DNA of 64,000 bases from JACPYM01 sp963699175 (GTDB lineage: Bacteria; Acidobacteriota; Blastocatellia; RBC074): assembly GCA_963699175.1 (NCBI GenBank), contig OY969418.1, positions 4,960,001-5,024,000 of the forward strand, in the 5' to 3' direction. Positions 34,404-42,839 of the stretch are shown piece by piece. Position numbers and translations under genes: made by a program. The notes under the pieces were generated by a model. The model worked only from the letters and a program-made list of their open reading frames with translations, was not told the origin of the DNA and did not search any database. Position 1 is the stretch's first letter; each line of letters starts with the position of its first letter.

Positions 34404-35699
34404 TCAAGCTGCCAACGCTTGTAAACAATGGCGCTGCAAAATCATCGTCGCCGCGCTCTTGGCGCTCGCCACGCTGGCGTCAGCCAATAATCCTTCATCA
34501 CCGACCCAATCGCCCGCGACGTAAAGTCCTTCGACACCCGCCGCGTCAGGCTTAGGCCGGCCTTGCAACCCGCCTTGCGCTGCCATTGGCAAAGCGTGCG
34601 AGACAATCATCTTCGGCAAAAACTGGCGCTCGACCAACTCGCCGCGCCAGCCAGGCTGAATCAGATCGAGCGCCCCTTCGAGTTCAGCTTCGATCTCTGC
34701 CGGATTGTCAGCGGGGCCAGAACCCAGATACTTTGCGACGTGAATCAACGCGCCTCCTTCAGGCGCTAGTTTCGCAGTGAGTGAATGCACCGAAAGATAG
34801 AGCGGGCGATCAATGCCCAGCGCAAAACCGGCGCGCGGCTGTGGCAAGCTGCGCAAAGCTACGTCAAGACAAGCCGCTTTGACCGGCGTCAGTGAATCAG
34901 CCAACCGTCGCAGCACGGCATTTTGTTCCATCAGCGCTGCCGCTTCTGCCGGACTCGTGGCAAGGATGACGGCTGACGCTTCGTACTGGCCGCCATCTGC
35001 CAATCGTACACCTTGCACACGCCTGTTACATTCAACTTGCTCGACCTTTGCTCCACTCACAAATTTGACGCCAGACTTTTCCGCCGACGCTTTCAATCCG
35101 TCAACCAGACTCTGCCAACCTCCATCAATGTAGAGCACGCCACTGCCAAGCGCCATTTGCATCTGCGCCAACGCCACGCTTGCGCTCATCTGTTCCGGCT
35201 CGTTGGCGTAAGTGGTCAGCCGGAATAAAGCCTCGACTAATTGCCTGGACTCCGCCTGCCGCAACGTCTGCATCAGCCACTCTCGAATGCTCAAGTGCGT
35301 GATTTCGCGCGCATCAATTTCGCTCAGCGCGCCCAGCAGCCGCGCCATTTCCAGCTTAGCAGGCAGACCTAGCAATCCCGTTGTCAACAGCGAGACCAAT
35401 CCCTGCGGCAAAGTCTGCTTCGCGCCGCGCCGAATCGCGTAAGCGCCCGACAACGCAGGCAATCTGCCGGCGTAGGACACACCCAACTCGCGCAAAGCCA
35501 TCGCCGCCGCCCCACGGCGATACAAGGCGTGCGGGCCAAGATTGAAACTAAAGCCCTGCCGCACACCCGTCTGCGCGCGTCCGCCAAGTTTCTGCGCTTT
35601 TTCAAACACCGTCACGTCAACTCTGCCACGCGCCAGGTAGGCCGCCGCCGTCAACCCGGCTAAACCACCACCGATCACAATCGCTTTGATTCGTGCCAT
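34404..35699 (-). CDS. FAD-dependent oxidoreductase (amine-oxidase/phytoene-desaturase type)
   Basis: A 431-residue flavoprotein. The dinucleotide-binding GGGLAGLTAAAYLARG lies at the N-terminus, the E of VFEKAQKLGGRAQT binds the ribose, and the C-terminal GLYVAGDWVGDEGLLADASVASAKSAA (in parts) closes the FAD site. It resembles the phytoene-desaturase-like amine oxidases, but no carotenoid genes are present and the substrate is unknown. AGGAGT lies 9 bases before ATG 35699, which is preferred to the ATG three codons earlier because that would sit on the ribosome site. Probably co-transcribed with, and perhaps controlled by, the ECF41 sigma factor. Confidence 0.83.
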   Translation of the reverse strand: MARIKAIVIGGGLAGLTAAAYLARGRVDVTVFEKAQKLGGRAQTGVRQGFSFNLGPHALYRRGAAAMALRELGVSYAGRLPALSGAYAIRRGAKQTLPQGLVSLLTTGLLGLPAKLEMARLLGALSEIDAREITHLSIREWLMQTLRQAESRQLVEALFRLTTYANEPEQMSASVALAQMQMALGSGVLYIDGGWQSLVDGLKASAEKSGVKFVSGAKVEQVECNRRVQGVRLADGGQYEASAVILATSPAEAAALMEQNAVLRRLADSLTPVKAACLDVALRSLPQPRAGFALGIDRPLYLSVHSLTAKLAPEGGALIHVAKYLGSGPADNPAEIEAELEGALDLIQPGWRGELVERQFLPKMIVSHALPMAAQGGLQGRPKPDAAGVEGLYVAGDWVGDEGLLADASVASAKSAATMILQRHCLQALAA

Positions 35700-35835
35700 C
35701 GTTTTCATACTCCTATCTCAAATCTCAAATTCTTTACTGCTACCCACATCACGAACAAGCTAGGCAAAGGGTGACAAGAGTTCAGCAAATTTTTCCATCT
35801 TGCGCACGTACTCACGATCACGGAAGATAGCGCTA

Positions 35836-36777
35836 ATGCTCGATCACGCTGTCGAATTCATCAACGAGCCAACCCAGCTTGCTACGCTTGCCGACCGCGC
35901 CGCCCAGGCTACAGCGCTCGCGCTCGACATCGAAACTACCAACTGGTGGGATCGCGCGGCTGAACGGGTCGCGCTGGTGCAATTGGCTTTTCGTGAAGCC
36001 GATAAAACGCGCGTGGTGATTATTGATGCGCTCGCCGGACTCGAACTCGAACCGCTACGCCGCCCGCTGGAATTGAGCCTCTCAACCAAGGCGATTCACA
36101 ACGCCAGCTACGATGCGGTGCGCTTGTCGCGCCATTATCGTATCTGCACTTCGCCGATCCACGACACAATGCTGGCCGCGCGTCGTAGCGGCGAAAAGAA
36201 ATGCTCGCTCAAAGCCCAAGTCGAAACGCATCTAGGGCTGCAACTCGACAAGACCGAACAACGCGGCGATTGGAGCCGCCGCCCGCTCAGCGCAGAGCAA
36301 TTGCATTATGCTGCACTCGATGTGGCCTGCACGCTCTTGCTCTACGAACAGCAAGCGGCGCGTGGGCTGCGCGGTGATTACGAATTGCGCGAGCGAGTGG
36401 CCGAGCGGCAGAAAATTCTGCTTTGGGATGAAACACCTGAATTCAACTCTGAGACTGAAACTGCGCTTGCCTTGCCAGCGCCGCTTGAGGTTGATCTACA
36501 GAAAGCAGGTCTGGCGCTGCTCGGGGTGGTGAGCGAACTCGGCGGACGTTACAGCCCCGAACAACTGGCAATTTCAGTTGGCAGCGAACGAATTGGCTTG
36601 GCGGGTTGGATCATTGATCGCGTGTTGGGCACCGAAGCGGATATTGACGAAGCGAACGCCAAGGCGGCGATTGCCGAGTTATGCGAACAACGCTTGTTGC
36701 GGCTGAGTGCCACACGACGACTTGAAGCAACCACGCAGGGATTGCAGATTTGGCAGGAGCACAAAACGCAAAATTAA
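35836..36777 (+). CDS. RNase D-like 3'-5' exonuclease
   Basis: A 313-residue protein with a DEDDy exonuclease domain in the first 190 residues: ALDIETTNWW (D and E metal ligands, near residue 30), HNASYDAVRLSRH (near 95), and YAALDVACTLLLYE (Tyr and last Asp, near 165). It trims RNA or DNA 3' ends. The usual HRDC domains of RNase D are missing; instead the last 110 residues look like a winged-helix module (LGGRYSPEQLAISVGSERIG, AELCEQRLLRL). ATG 35836 is used; the longer TTG start adds unrelated residues. The gene stands alone. Confidence 0.82.
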   Translation: MLDHAVEFINEPTQLATLADRAAQATALALDIETTNWWDRAAERVALVQLAFREADKTRVVIIDALAGLELEPLRRPLELSLSTKAIHNASYDAVRLSRHYRICTSPIHDTMLAARRSGEKKCSLKAQVETHLGLQLDKTEQRGDWSRRPLSAEQLHYAALDVACTLLLYEQQAARGLRGDYELRERVAERQKILLWDETPEFNSETETALALPAPLEVDLQKAGLALLGVVSELGGRYSPEQLAISVGSERIGLAGWIIDRVLGTEADIDEANAKAAIAELCEQRLLRLSATRRLEATTQGLQIWQEHKTQN

Positions 36778-36935
36778 ACCCACAGATTTCACCCAAATTT
36801 TGCTTGCGCCTGTTAGCCAACGGCAGTAGGATGCGCGGGTCTTGAACGACCCTTATGGTCGCCAAACGGTTGCGGGAATATTTTGGACTAGCCTGTCACA
36901 GCCAAGTTGTCAGGCTCTAAACAAGAGAGGTAGTT

Positions 36936-37235
36936 ATGAAGCATCCCCATGCCGTCTCCCTTGCCCAGCGTTTGCTGGAATCTCATCTCAGGCTGCACGC
37001 GCAGCAATTGTCAGAAACCGGTGTGCTGAACCAAGATCAGATTCAATGGGCGGTAGAAATTCTCTCCACGCATCTTGACGCTTGCATGCGTCAACGCATT
37101 CACCCTGATCTCACCGAAGCAGTCGCGGAAGCGCTCGAATTCGCCTCGCGCAACGAACGGGCTTACGAACCGATTCCGCCTGGCTTGCGCTGGCGCTCGG
37201 CCTTGGTGATGTTGGAAGAACAAGACGCGGACTAA
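36936..37235 (+). CDS. Small helical protein of unknown function
   Basis: A 99-residue soluble, mostly helical protein, supported by an AGAGAGGT ribosome site before ATG 36936 and a strong terminator just after the stop. There is no motif that I recognise; it has one Cys and several His and Arg residues. It follows the RNase D-like gene by 158 bp, which hold no other gene. Confidence 0.6.
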   Translation: MKHPHAVSLAQRLLESHLRLHAQQLSETGVLNQDQIQWAVEILSTHLDACMRQRIHPDLTEAVAEALEFASRNERAYEPIPPGLRWRSALVMLEEQDAD

Positions 37236-37249
37236 AGTGAAACAGTCAT

Positions 37250-37289
37250 AAAAAAGCGCAAGTGACGATTACGTCGCTTGCGCTTTTTT
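37250..37289. terminator. Bidirectional intrinsic terminator
   Basis: An A-run, AGCGCAAGTGACG (37255-37267), a short loop and the complementary CGTCGCTTGCGCT, then a T-run. With matching A- and T-tracts it can end both the small forward gene and the convergent recG. Confidence 0.88.
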
Positions 37290-37300
37290 GTCGCTAAACT

Positions 37301-39451
37301 TCAGCCCACTCTGGCCAAGCCAAAGCGCGGCTGGCTGCGTACATACTGTATCAACCGATCCGTCTCACGCGTGCGCCCGCGTTCATCAAGCATGTATTCG
37401 GCCTCGCGCTTCGCCACTTCCAAAATCTTCTGATCGCGCACAATGTTGGCGATGCGGAATTCGGGCAAGCCCGATTGGCGCGTGCCCATCACTTCGCCGG
37501 GGCCGCGCAACTCCAAGTCTTTCTCGGCAATCTTGAAGCCGTCGCTCGTCTCCTCCATCACTTTCAAGCGTTCCTGTGCCTCTTTCGATTTAGCGAATTG
37601 GCAAAGCAGGATGCAATAGCTCTCTGCCGCGCCGCGCCCCACACGCCCGCGCAGTTGGTGCAATTGCGACAGGCCGAAGCGCTCGGCATGCTCGATCAAC
37701 ATCACCGACGCGTTCGGCACGTCCACGCCGACTTCGATTACCGTTGTGGCCACCAGGATTTGCGTCTTGTTTGCCATGAATGCCCGCATCACCTCTTCCT
37801 TCTCCGCCGGTTTCATCCTGCCGTGTAGTAGCCCGACTTGAAATTCAGTAAAGACTTCAGTGCTGAGATGCTGGTACATCTCAGTCGCATTGCGCAGATC
37901 GAGCTTTTCTGACTCTTCGATAATCGGGTAGACAACGTAGACTTGTCGTCCCTCGTTGACCTGCTGGCGGATGAATTCGTAAATCTTCTCGCGCCGATCT
38001 TCGCCGCGCACAAATGTCTTGATCGGCGTGCGTCCCGGCGGCATCTCGTCAATGACCGAAACGTCCAGATCGCCATAAACCGTCATCGCCAACGAGCGCG
38101 GAATCGGCGTCGCCGTCATCACTAACACGTCGGGATTCAAGCCCAAGCGCCGCAACGCCGCGCGCTGCATCACGCCGAAACGATGTTGTTCGTCAATCAC
38201 CGCGAAGCCCAGCTTCTTGAACTCAACTGCCTCCTGAATCACCGCGTGCGTACCGATTACGATGTCCACATCACCCGCTGCCAGCGCCGCCTGAATCTCG
38301 CGCTTTTCTTTCGCTTTCAAACTGCCTGTCAACAATTCGACGCGATACAGCGTTTTGGCCAACCAGCGTTTGATGTTGCGCGCATGCTGCTCGGCCAGAA
38401 TTTCAGTCGGCGCCATCAACGCCGTTTGATAGCCGTTCTCGACCGCAATCACCAGCGCTTGCACCGCGACGATAGTCTTGCCGCTGCCGACATCGCCTTG
38501 CAATAAACGATTCATCGGCTTGTCGCTAGTCATATCGTCCACGATTTCTTTCAACACGCGCTTCTGCGCACCGGTTGGTGCGAACGGCAGAATCGCGCGA
38601 ACGGCCTCACGCACGCGGTCGGTAATCTCTATCTGCAAGCCCTTTGGCTCACTGACGCGCTCGCCGCGCCGTATGCCCAACGCAATCGCCAGCCAGAAGA
38701 ACTCTTCAAAGATCAAGCGCCGATGCGCGGGCGATTTGGCCTGTTGGTAATGCTCAATCGGCGCGTCATCGCTGGGAAAATGAATTTTGCGCAAGGCCTC
38801 GCCGCGCGGAATCAGGTTGTTGCGCGTGACGATGTCAGACGGCAGAGACTCGGCGACTTCGCCCGCCAGATTGGCGATGACGTGATGAAAGATCGAACGC
38901 AATTGCCGCGTGCGAAAATCGCCGAGCTTGCGATAGACCGGCACGCGCCGCGCCGTGTGAATAGCAGCCAGTTCGGGATCATCTTCTTCGTCGGTCAAAA
39001 TCTCGTACTCAGGGTTTTCGACCTCGAAATAGCCCTTGTACTTGTTCTTGCGCCACTGCCCGTAGAGGATCACACGCGAGCCGCGCCCGAAGACCTTCGA
39101 CAAATAGACTTGATTCCACCAGAAGGCACGCACCTGCCCCTCGCCATCAGTCGCGATGAACTCGTACATCTTCAACCGCCCGCCCTTGAGCGGCACGATG
39201 CCGCCGACGCGCACCATCACCTCGACCGACGCGTAATCGCCGTCCTGCAAGTTCACGATGCGCGCCAGATTGGAACGGTCTTCGTAGCGCAGCGGCAGGT
39301 AATGAAGCAGGTCTTCGACGGTGGCTTCACGGGCGTCGGCTTTGGCGGTGAGCGCAGCCATTTCGGCAGCGAGCGAATGGGCGGTCTTCTGACCGACGCG
39401 CGGGAGAGCATGGTGGTGTAGTTCGACGAGTGGTGTGTTGAGCGTTAGCAT
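37301..39451 (-). CDS. recG: ATP-dependent DNA helicase RecG
   Basis: The 716-residue helicase remodels stalled replication forks and Holliday junctions. It contains the N-terminal wedge (OB-fold) domain (about residues 60-170, YEDRSNLARI, VRAFWWNQVYLSKVF), the Walker A GDVGSGKT (near 310), the DEQHRFG box (near 415), SAT-type TATPIPRSLAMT, and motifs V/VI ATTVIEVGVDVPNASVMLIEHAERFGLSQLHQLRGRVGRG (in parts), followed by the TRG motif region near the end. Length and motif order are normal for the family. It stands convergent with the upstream small gene and is separated by a terminator. Confidence 0.97.
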   Translation of the reverse strand: MLTLNTPLVELHHHALPRVGQKTAHSLAAEMAALTAKADAREATVEDLLHYLPLRYEDRSNLARIVNLQDGDYASVEVMVRVGGIVPLKGGRLKMYEFIATDGEGQVRAFWWNQVYLSKVFGRGSRVILYGQWRKNKYKGYFEVENPEYEILTDEEDDPELAAIHTARRVPVYRKLGDFRTRQLRSIFHHVIANLAGEVAESLPSDIVTRNNLIPRGEALRKIHFPSDDAPIEHYQQAKSPAHRRLIFEEFFWLAIALGIRRGERVSEPKGLQIEITDRVREAVRAILPFAPTGAQKRVLKEIVDDMTSDKPMNRLLQGDVGSGKTIVAVQALVIAVENGYQTALMAPTEILAEQHARNIKRWLAKTLYRVELLTGSLKAKEKREIQAALAAGDVDIVIGTHAVIQEAVEFKKLGFAVIDEQHRFGVMQRAALRRLGLNPDVLVMTATPIPRSLAMTVYGDLDVSVIDEMPPGRTPIKTFVRGEDRREKIYEFIRQQVNEGRQVYVVYPIIEESEKLDLRNATEMYQHLSTEVFTEFQVGLLHGRMKPAEKEEVMRAFMANKTQILVATTVIEVGVDVPNASVMLIEHAERFGLSQLHQLRGRVGRGAAESYCILLCQFAKSKEAQERLKVMEETSDGFKIAEKDLELRGPGEVMGTRQSGLPEFRIANIVRDQKILEVAKREAEYMLDERGRTRETDRLIQYVRSQPRFGLARVG

Positions 39452-39462
39452 TGAACCGCTGG

Positions 39463-39822
39463 TTACAAGCCGAAGAGAGAGCTTTTTATCAAAGCTATAA
39501 AGAACAGAACAAAGGGAACCGAATTAAAAGCCAAGCTAAAGTAGCCGATTTTGCTTCGTTGCGAAGCAAGGCTGAAAAATGACAATCCCAACCCAAGCAA
39601 AAATCCAGCAACTAGACAAACCAAAATCATACCGCCTTCTGCTGCACCCATCATTGCCCCAGCATTTCGCCCTGCATCATCACTGATGTCTAACCCATTC
39701 CAGAAATCTGCGTGACTAGAGGAAATTATCATGGAGAGGCCGACAGCGATAATCGGACATGCTACTGAAATGAGGGCACAACATTGAGGACCCGATAATT
39801 TGTTCAGGCCGTAAATCGTCAT
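39463..39822 (-). CDS. Small membrane protein of unknown function
   Basis: A 119-residue protein with three hydrophobic helices (about residues 16-36, 63-86 and 98-117), two Cys near the first helix and a Gly/Met-rich loop. No recognised family, though the layout resembles the small DUF4190-like membrane proteins. It lies 11 bp upstream of recG on the same strand. Its base composition is lower in GC than its neighbours, which suggests a later acquisition. Confidence 0.6.
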   Translation of the reverse strand: MTIYGLNKLSGPQCCALISVACPIIAVGLSMIISSSHADFWNGLDISDDAGRNAGAMMGAAEGGMILVCLVAGFLLGLGLSFFSLASQRSKIGYFSLAFNSVPFVLFFIALIKSSLFGL

Positions 39823-39841
39823 CGTGACATTACTTGGTTAA

Positions 39842-40504
39842 TTACAACTGCCGATCTCTCATCCAATCGCGCAATGCCTGCGCCGCCTTTCGCTCGCCTT
39901 GATTCAGGCCCGTAACCAGAAATTCATTCAACTTCTGCGCAGGCAAAAATGGGAAAGCCAAACTGTACTCGGCTTCCTGATAAACGCCTTCTTTCAGCAG
40001 CCAAACGCCAACATGCCAATTAGCGCCCCGCCATATTTCCGGCACGCCCAAGGCGGCGTAAATGGCAAACCGGTCAAGCGAAGAGCTGGTAAAATCGCTC
40101 TCGACGGCGATGTCGGGCGGTGGGTCTTGAGTCAGGTTGAGATCAGTTTTGCCGATGATCTGTGCGGCGTGTTGGACATAAAAACTGTCATCCGGCTCAG
40201 CCCCCTTCGCTTTCATCTGCACTCGCAAAGTGGTTGAGCCGAGGGATTCAATGTCTGTGTCGAAATGATCGCTGATTGCTGTGATTAGACGATGAATGAC
40301 TTTGACCGGTTTTTCATGGCTGCTAGTCGGCGACATGATTTCCATCCTCCCTTGATCGTAGAAAACGCGCACTCCGGCTGACGGGCTGAGAGCAGACAAG
40401 AACCGTTCGTAAACCTCCCACGAAACGTTGTCAGCGTGGAAGAAGGTTCCCGGCGGCAAATGCGTGACAACGGCTAAATAATCGGGCGCAGTGGCGACGG
40501 ACAT
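39842..40504 (-). CDS. Uma2 family (DUF820) nuclease-like protein
   Basis: A 220-residue protein of the PD-(D/E)XK-like Uma2 family, abundant in cyanobacteria and soil bacteria. Visible are VSWEVYERFLSA, VFYDQGRMEIMSP, HEKPVKVIHRLI, the PDDSFYVQ strand, and the PPDIAVESDF...LDRFAIYAALGVPEIWR block. In most relatives the last block has a Lys before the helix and ends in EYW-x-x-D; here the Lys and final Asp are changed, so nuclease activity is doubtful. A GGAGG site precedes the ATG. The biological role of the family is uncertain. Confidence 0.87.
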   Translation of the reverse strand: MSVATAPDYLAVVTHLPPGTFFHADNVSWEVYERFLSALSPSAGVRVFYDQGRMEIMSPTSSHEKPVKVIHRLITAISDHFDTDIESLGSTTLRVQMKAKGAEPDDSFYVQHAAQIIGKTDLNLTQDPPPDIAVESDFTSSSLDRFAIYAALGVPEIWRGANWHVGVWLLKEGVYQEAEYSLAFPFLPAQKLNEFLVTGLNQGERKAAQALRDWMRDRQL

Positions 40505-40564
40505 AACAAGCCTCCAAAGTGAAATGATGGCAACCGGCGAAATGCTATCACAAGATTGTCCGGC

Positions 40565-41014
40565 TCACGATAACAGCGCGCGGCTGATTTCGATGCGCCG
40601 TTCATCACCCCCATCATCAGCAATCAGCACACGATAAGCATCCGGCATGGCGAACGCGCCCAACCGTTCCGGCCATTCAATAACCACTACGGCATCCGGC
40701 TCATTCAACATCTCTTCCAACCCCAACTCATAGACTTCATCAATGCCACCCGCGAGCCGGTACAAATCCAGATGGTAAAGCTTCATCCGCCCCGCGCGCG
40801 CATTGATCAGCGTGAAGGTCGGGCTGTTGACCTCCGCCGGATCAATGTCGAGTCCCGCCGCAATGCCTTTGGCAAAGACAGTCTTGCCCGCGCCGAGATC
40901 GCCTTGCAGCAGAAAGACGGCTGACTGGTCAAGCGCTTCGCCGATTTTGTAGGCCAGCTCGAAGGTTTCTTCTGCCGCGTGCGTAATAAATTGTCCGGTT
41001 GGAATTTCGGGCAT
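40565..41014 (-). CDS. tsaE: tRNA t6A biosynthesis ATPase TsaE
   Basis: A 149-residue P-loop ATPase that works with TsaB and TsaD to add threonylcarbamoyl to A37 of ANN-decoding tRNAs. It shows ETFELAYKIGE, Walker A GDLGAGKTVFAKG (near residues 40-50), VNSPTFTLIN, YHLDLYRL and the Walker-B-like VVIEWPERLG. Normal length. Its ATG shares one base with the stop of the upstream NAD(P)HX repair gene (TGATG), an arrangement known in many bacteria. Confidence 0.95.
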   Translation of the reverse strand: MPEIPTGQFITHAAEETFELAYKIGEALDQSAVFLLQGDLGAGKTVFAKGIAAGLDIDPAEVNSPTFTLINARAGRMKLYHLDLYRLAGGIDEVYELGLEEMLNEPDAVVVIEWPERLGAFAMPDAYRVLIADDGGDERRIEISRALLS

Positions 41015-42747
41015 CAGATGATTGTGACGGTGTTCGATTGACCGCGCTCCGCTGCGCCGCCGACTTGCAGGATGGCTTCGCTCAAATTAGCGATGAGATC
41101 GGAAGCAATGAGTGAGCGTTGGCCGAGCTTGCTGGCCGCGATGTCGCCTGCCAATCCGTGCAGGTATACAGCGGCCAGCGTTGCCTCAAGCGGCGCTTGC
41201 GAGCGTTGGGCGAGCAGTCCGGCTAACAACCCTGTCAACACATCACCCGAACCTGCCGTCGCCATACCGGCATTGCCCGTCGGGTTGACGTAAACCTCTC
41301 CATCGGGCGCAGCGATGAGCGAGCGGCTGCCTTTGAGCACAGTTATAACGTGGTGCTGAGTGGCAAATTCGCGTGCAATGTTGATGCGGTCAGCGACGAC
41401 TTCAGCGTTGGTCTTGCTGGTCGTCTTTGCTATCAATCGGGCCATCTCGCCCGGATGCGGCGTGATGATGATCGGCAATTCGTCTGAGCCTTTCAATTCA
41501 GCGGGCCAAGGCGCAAGCACGTTCAAGCCGTCGGCATCAATGATGATTGGTGCGCCTCGCTGTTCGACAAACTCGCGCACGAAGCAACGCGTGCTTTCGT
41601 CGGCGGATGACAGGCCAGGGCCAATTGCAAGCACAGTTCGTTTGACGGCGAGTTGCAACGCTCGTTTGAGCGCCGTGTGAATAATCGCTCCGGCCTCGTT
41701 TTCGTCCAAGCCTTCGGTCATCACCTCATTCTTGCTTTGGGTGACGAGCAAGGCTTGGGCAGAACGTGAAGTCGCAACAGTGACGAGTCCTGCGCCTGCA
41801 CGCAAGACGGTTTCAGCCGCCAGCGCCGCTGCGCCAGTCTTGCCACGCGAACCAGCAATGAGTAGCACATCACCGACTGAGCTTTTATGCGCAGTAGCCG
41901 CGCGGCGCGAAGCATTGAGCCAGTCTTTGGCTTGAGCTTCTTCAATCAGATTGAGTTGTGAGCCGACTTCGTCGAAAAGCCAATCTGGCGTACCGATGGA
42001 TGCAATAACCAACTTGCTGTTGGCTTCGCACGCGGGCGGAAGGACGTTGCCGATTTTTGGGCCAGTGAAGGAAACCGTGAGATCAGCGCGAATGTGTGGG
42101 CCAAGGGGATGCTCGCTGTCAGACGAAAGGCCAGAAGGAATATCTACCGAGACAATAAATGTGCCAGATTCGTCCTCGTTCCTATGATGATCATTGATTA
42201 TGTCTATCACTGTACTGAAAGGCGCGCCTAATGGCCGAGTGAGTCCCGTGCCGAAAAGAGCATCAATAATAATGTCGCCAGAGCTTCCAAAACTTGTCCC
42301 CGCATTCCACTCAATTTCGCGAAAATGCAGTGTTGGCCAACGTCGGAAGCGCATCGCTTCAAATAGGTCTCCGGTCTCTTCGCTTCTTTCATGCACGGTT
42401 GTTGAAGACGCATCGCTGGCTGCTCTTTCCGCTGTAGAAATCTGCCTGATGGCCTCAAAATTATTGCGGGCTTCGCCTGTTGTTTCTTCCACTTTGCCAA
42501 ACAAGCAGACAGTTATCTCCGCACCACGCAACCAGAGCAAGCGCGCAATCACAGCGCCGTCGCCGCCGTTATTTCCTTTGCCACAGTAGATGAAGATTCT
42601 TTTCCCTTTGACCGGCCCAAACTCTTGAATGATTGCCTCAACCACACGATTCCCCGCCGTCTCCATCAACGTCGCATACGGAATCCCGCAACGCTCGACG
42701 GTCAGCCGGTCAAGCTCGCGCATCTGTTGTGCCGTGAAAATTTTCAT
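41014..42747 (-). CDS. nnr: Bifunctional NAD(P)HX epimerase/dehydratase
   Basis: A 577-residue repair enzyme for damaged (hydrated) NADH and NADPH. The N-terminal YjeF_N epimerase domain (about 1-270) has MRELDRLTVERCGIP, CGKGNNGGDGAVIARLL and IIDALFGTGL. The C-terminal ADP-dependent dehydratase domain (about 285-570) has LIAGSRGKTGAAALAA, LAIGPGLSS, VLKGSRSLIAAPDGEVYVNPTGNAGMATAGSGDVLTGLLAG in pieces. The N-terminal domain carries an insert of about 35 residues, rich in Ser, Thr and Glu, before DALFGTG that is not usual in the family. It is coupled to tsaE. Confidence 0.93.
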   Translation of the reverse strand: MKIFTAQQMRELDRLTVERCGIPYATLMETAGNRVVEAIIQEFGPVKGKRIFIYCGKGNNGGDGAVIARLLWLRGAEITVCLFGKVEETTGEARNNFEAIRQISTAERAASDASSTTVHERSEETGDLFEAMRFRRWPTLHFREIEWNAGTSFGSSGDIIIDALFGTGLTRPLGAPFSTVIDIINDHHRNEDESGTFIVSVDIPSGLSSDSEHPLGPHIRADLTVSFTGPKIGNVLPPACEANSKLVIASIGTPDWLFDEVGSQLNLIEEAQAKDWLNASRRAATAHKSSVGDVLLIAGSRGKTGAAALAAETVLRAGAGLVTVATSRSAQALLVTQSKNEVMTEGLDENEAGAIIHTALKRALQLAVKRTVLAIGPGLSSADESTRCFVREFVEQRGAPIIIDADGLNVLAPWPAELKGSDELPIIITPHPGEMARLIAKTTSKTNAEVVADRINIAREFATQHHVITVLKGSRSLIAAPDGEVYVNPTGNAGMATAGSGDVLTGLLAGLLAQRSQAPLEATLAAVYLHGLAGDIAASKLGQRSLIASDLIANLSEAILQVGGAAERGQSNTVTII

Positions 42748-42770
42748 CGCCCGCTCATTATCTCCCGACG

Positions 42771-42809
42771 CAAAAAGAGCGCAAGCAGCCCGTGAGCCGC
42801 TTGCGCTCT
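42771..42809 (-). terminator. Intrinsic terminator after the Gfo/Idh gene
   Basis: On the minus strand the perfect stem AGAGCGCAAGC (42799-42809 with 42776-42786) is followed by a T-run (42771-42776), just past the stop of the Gfo/Idh oxidoreductase and before the nnr start. Confidence 0.8.
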
Positions 42810-42839
42810 TGCTTTAACAACCACGAGCTGACGCTTTGC

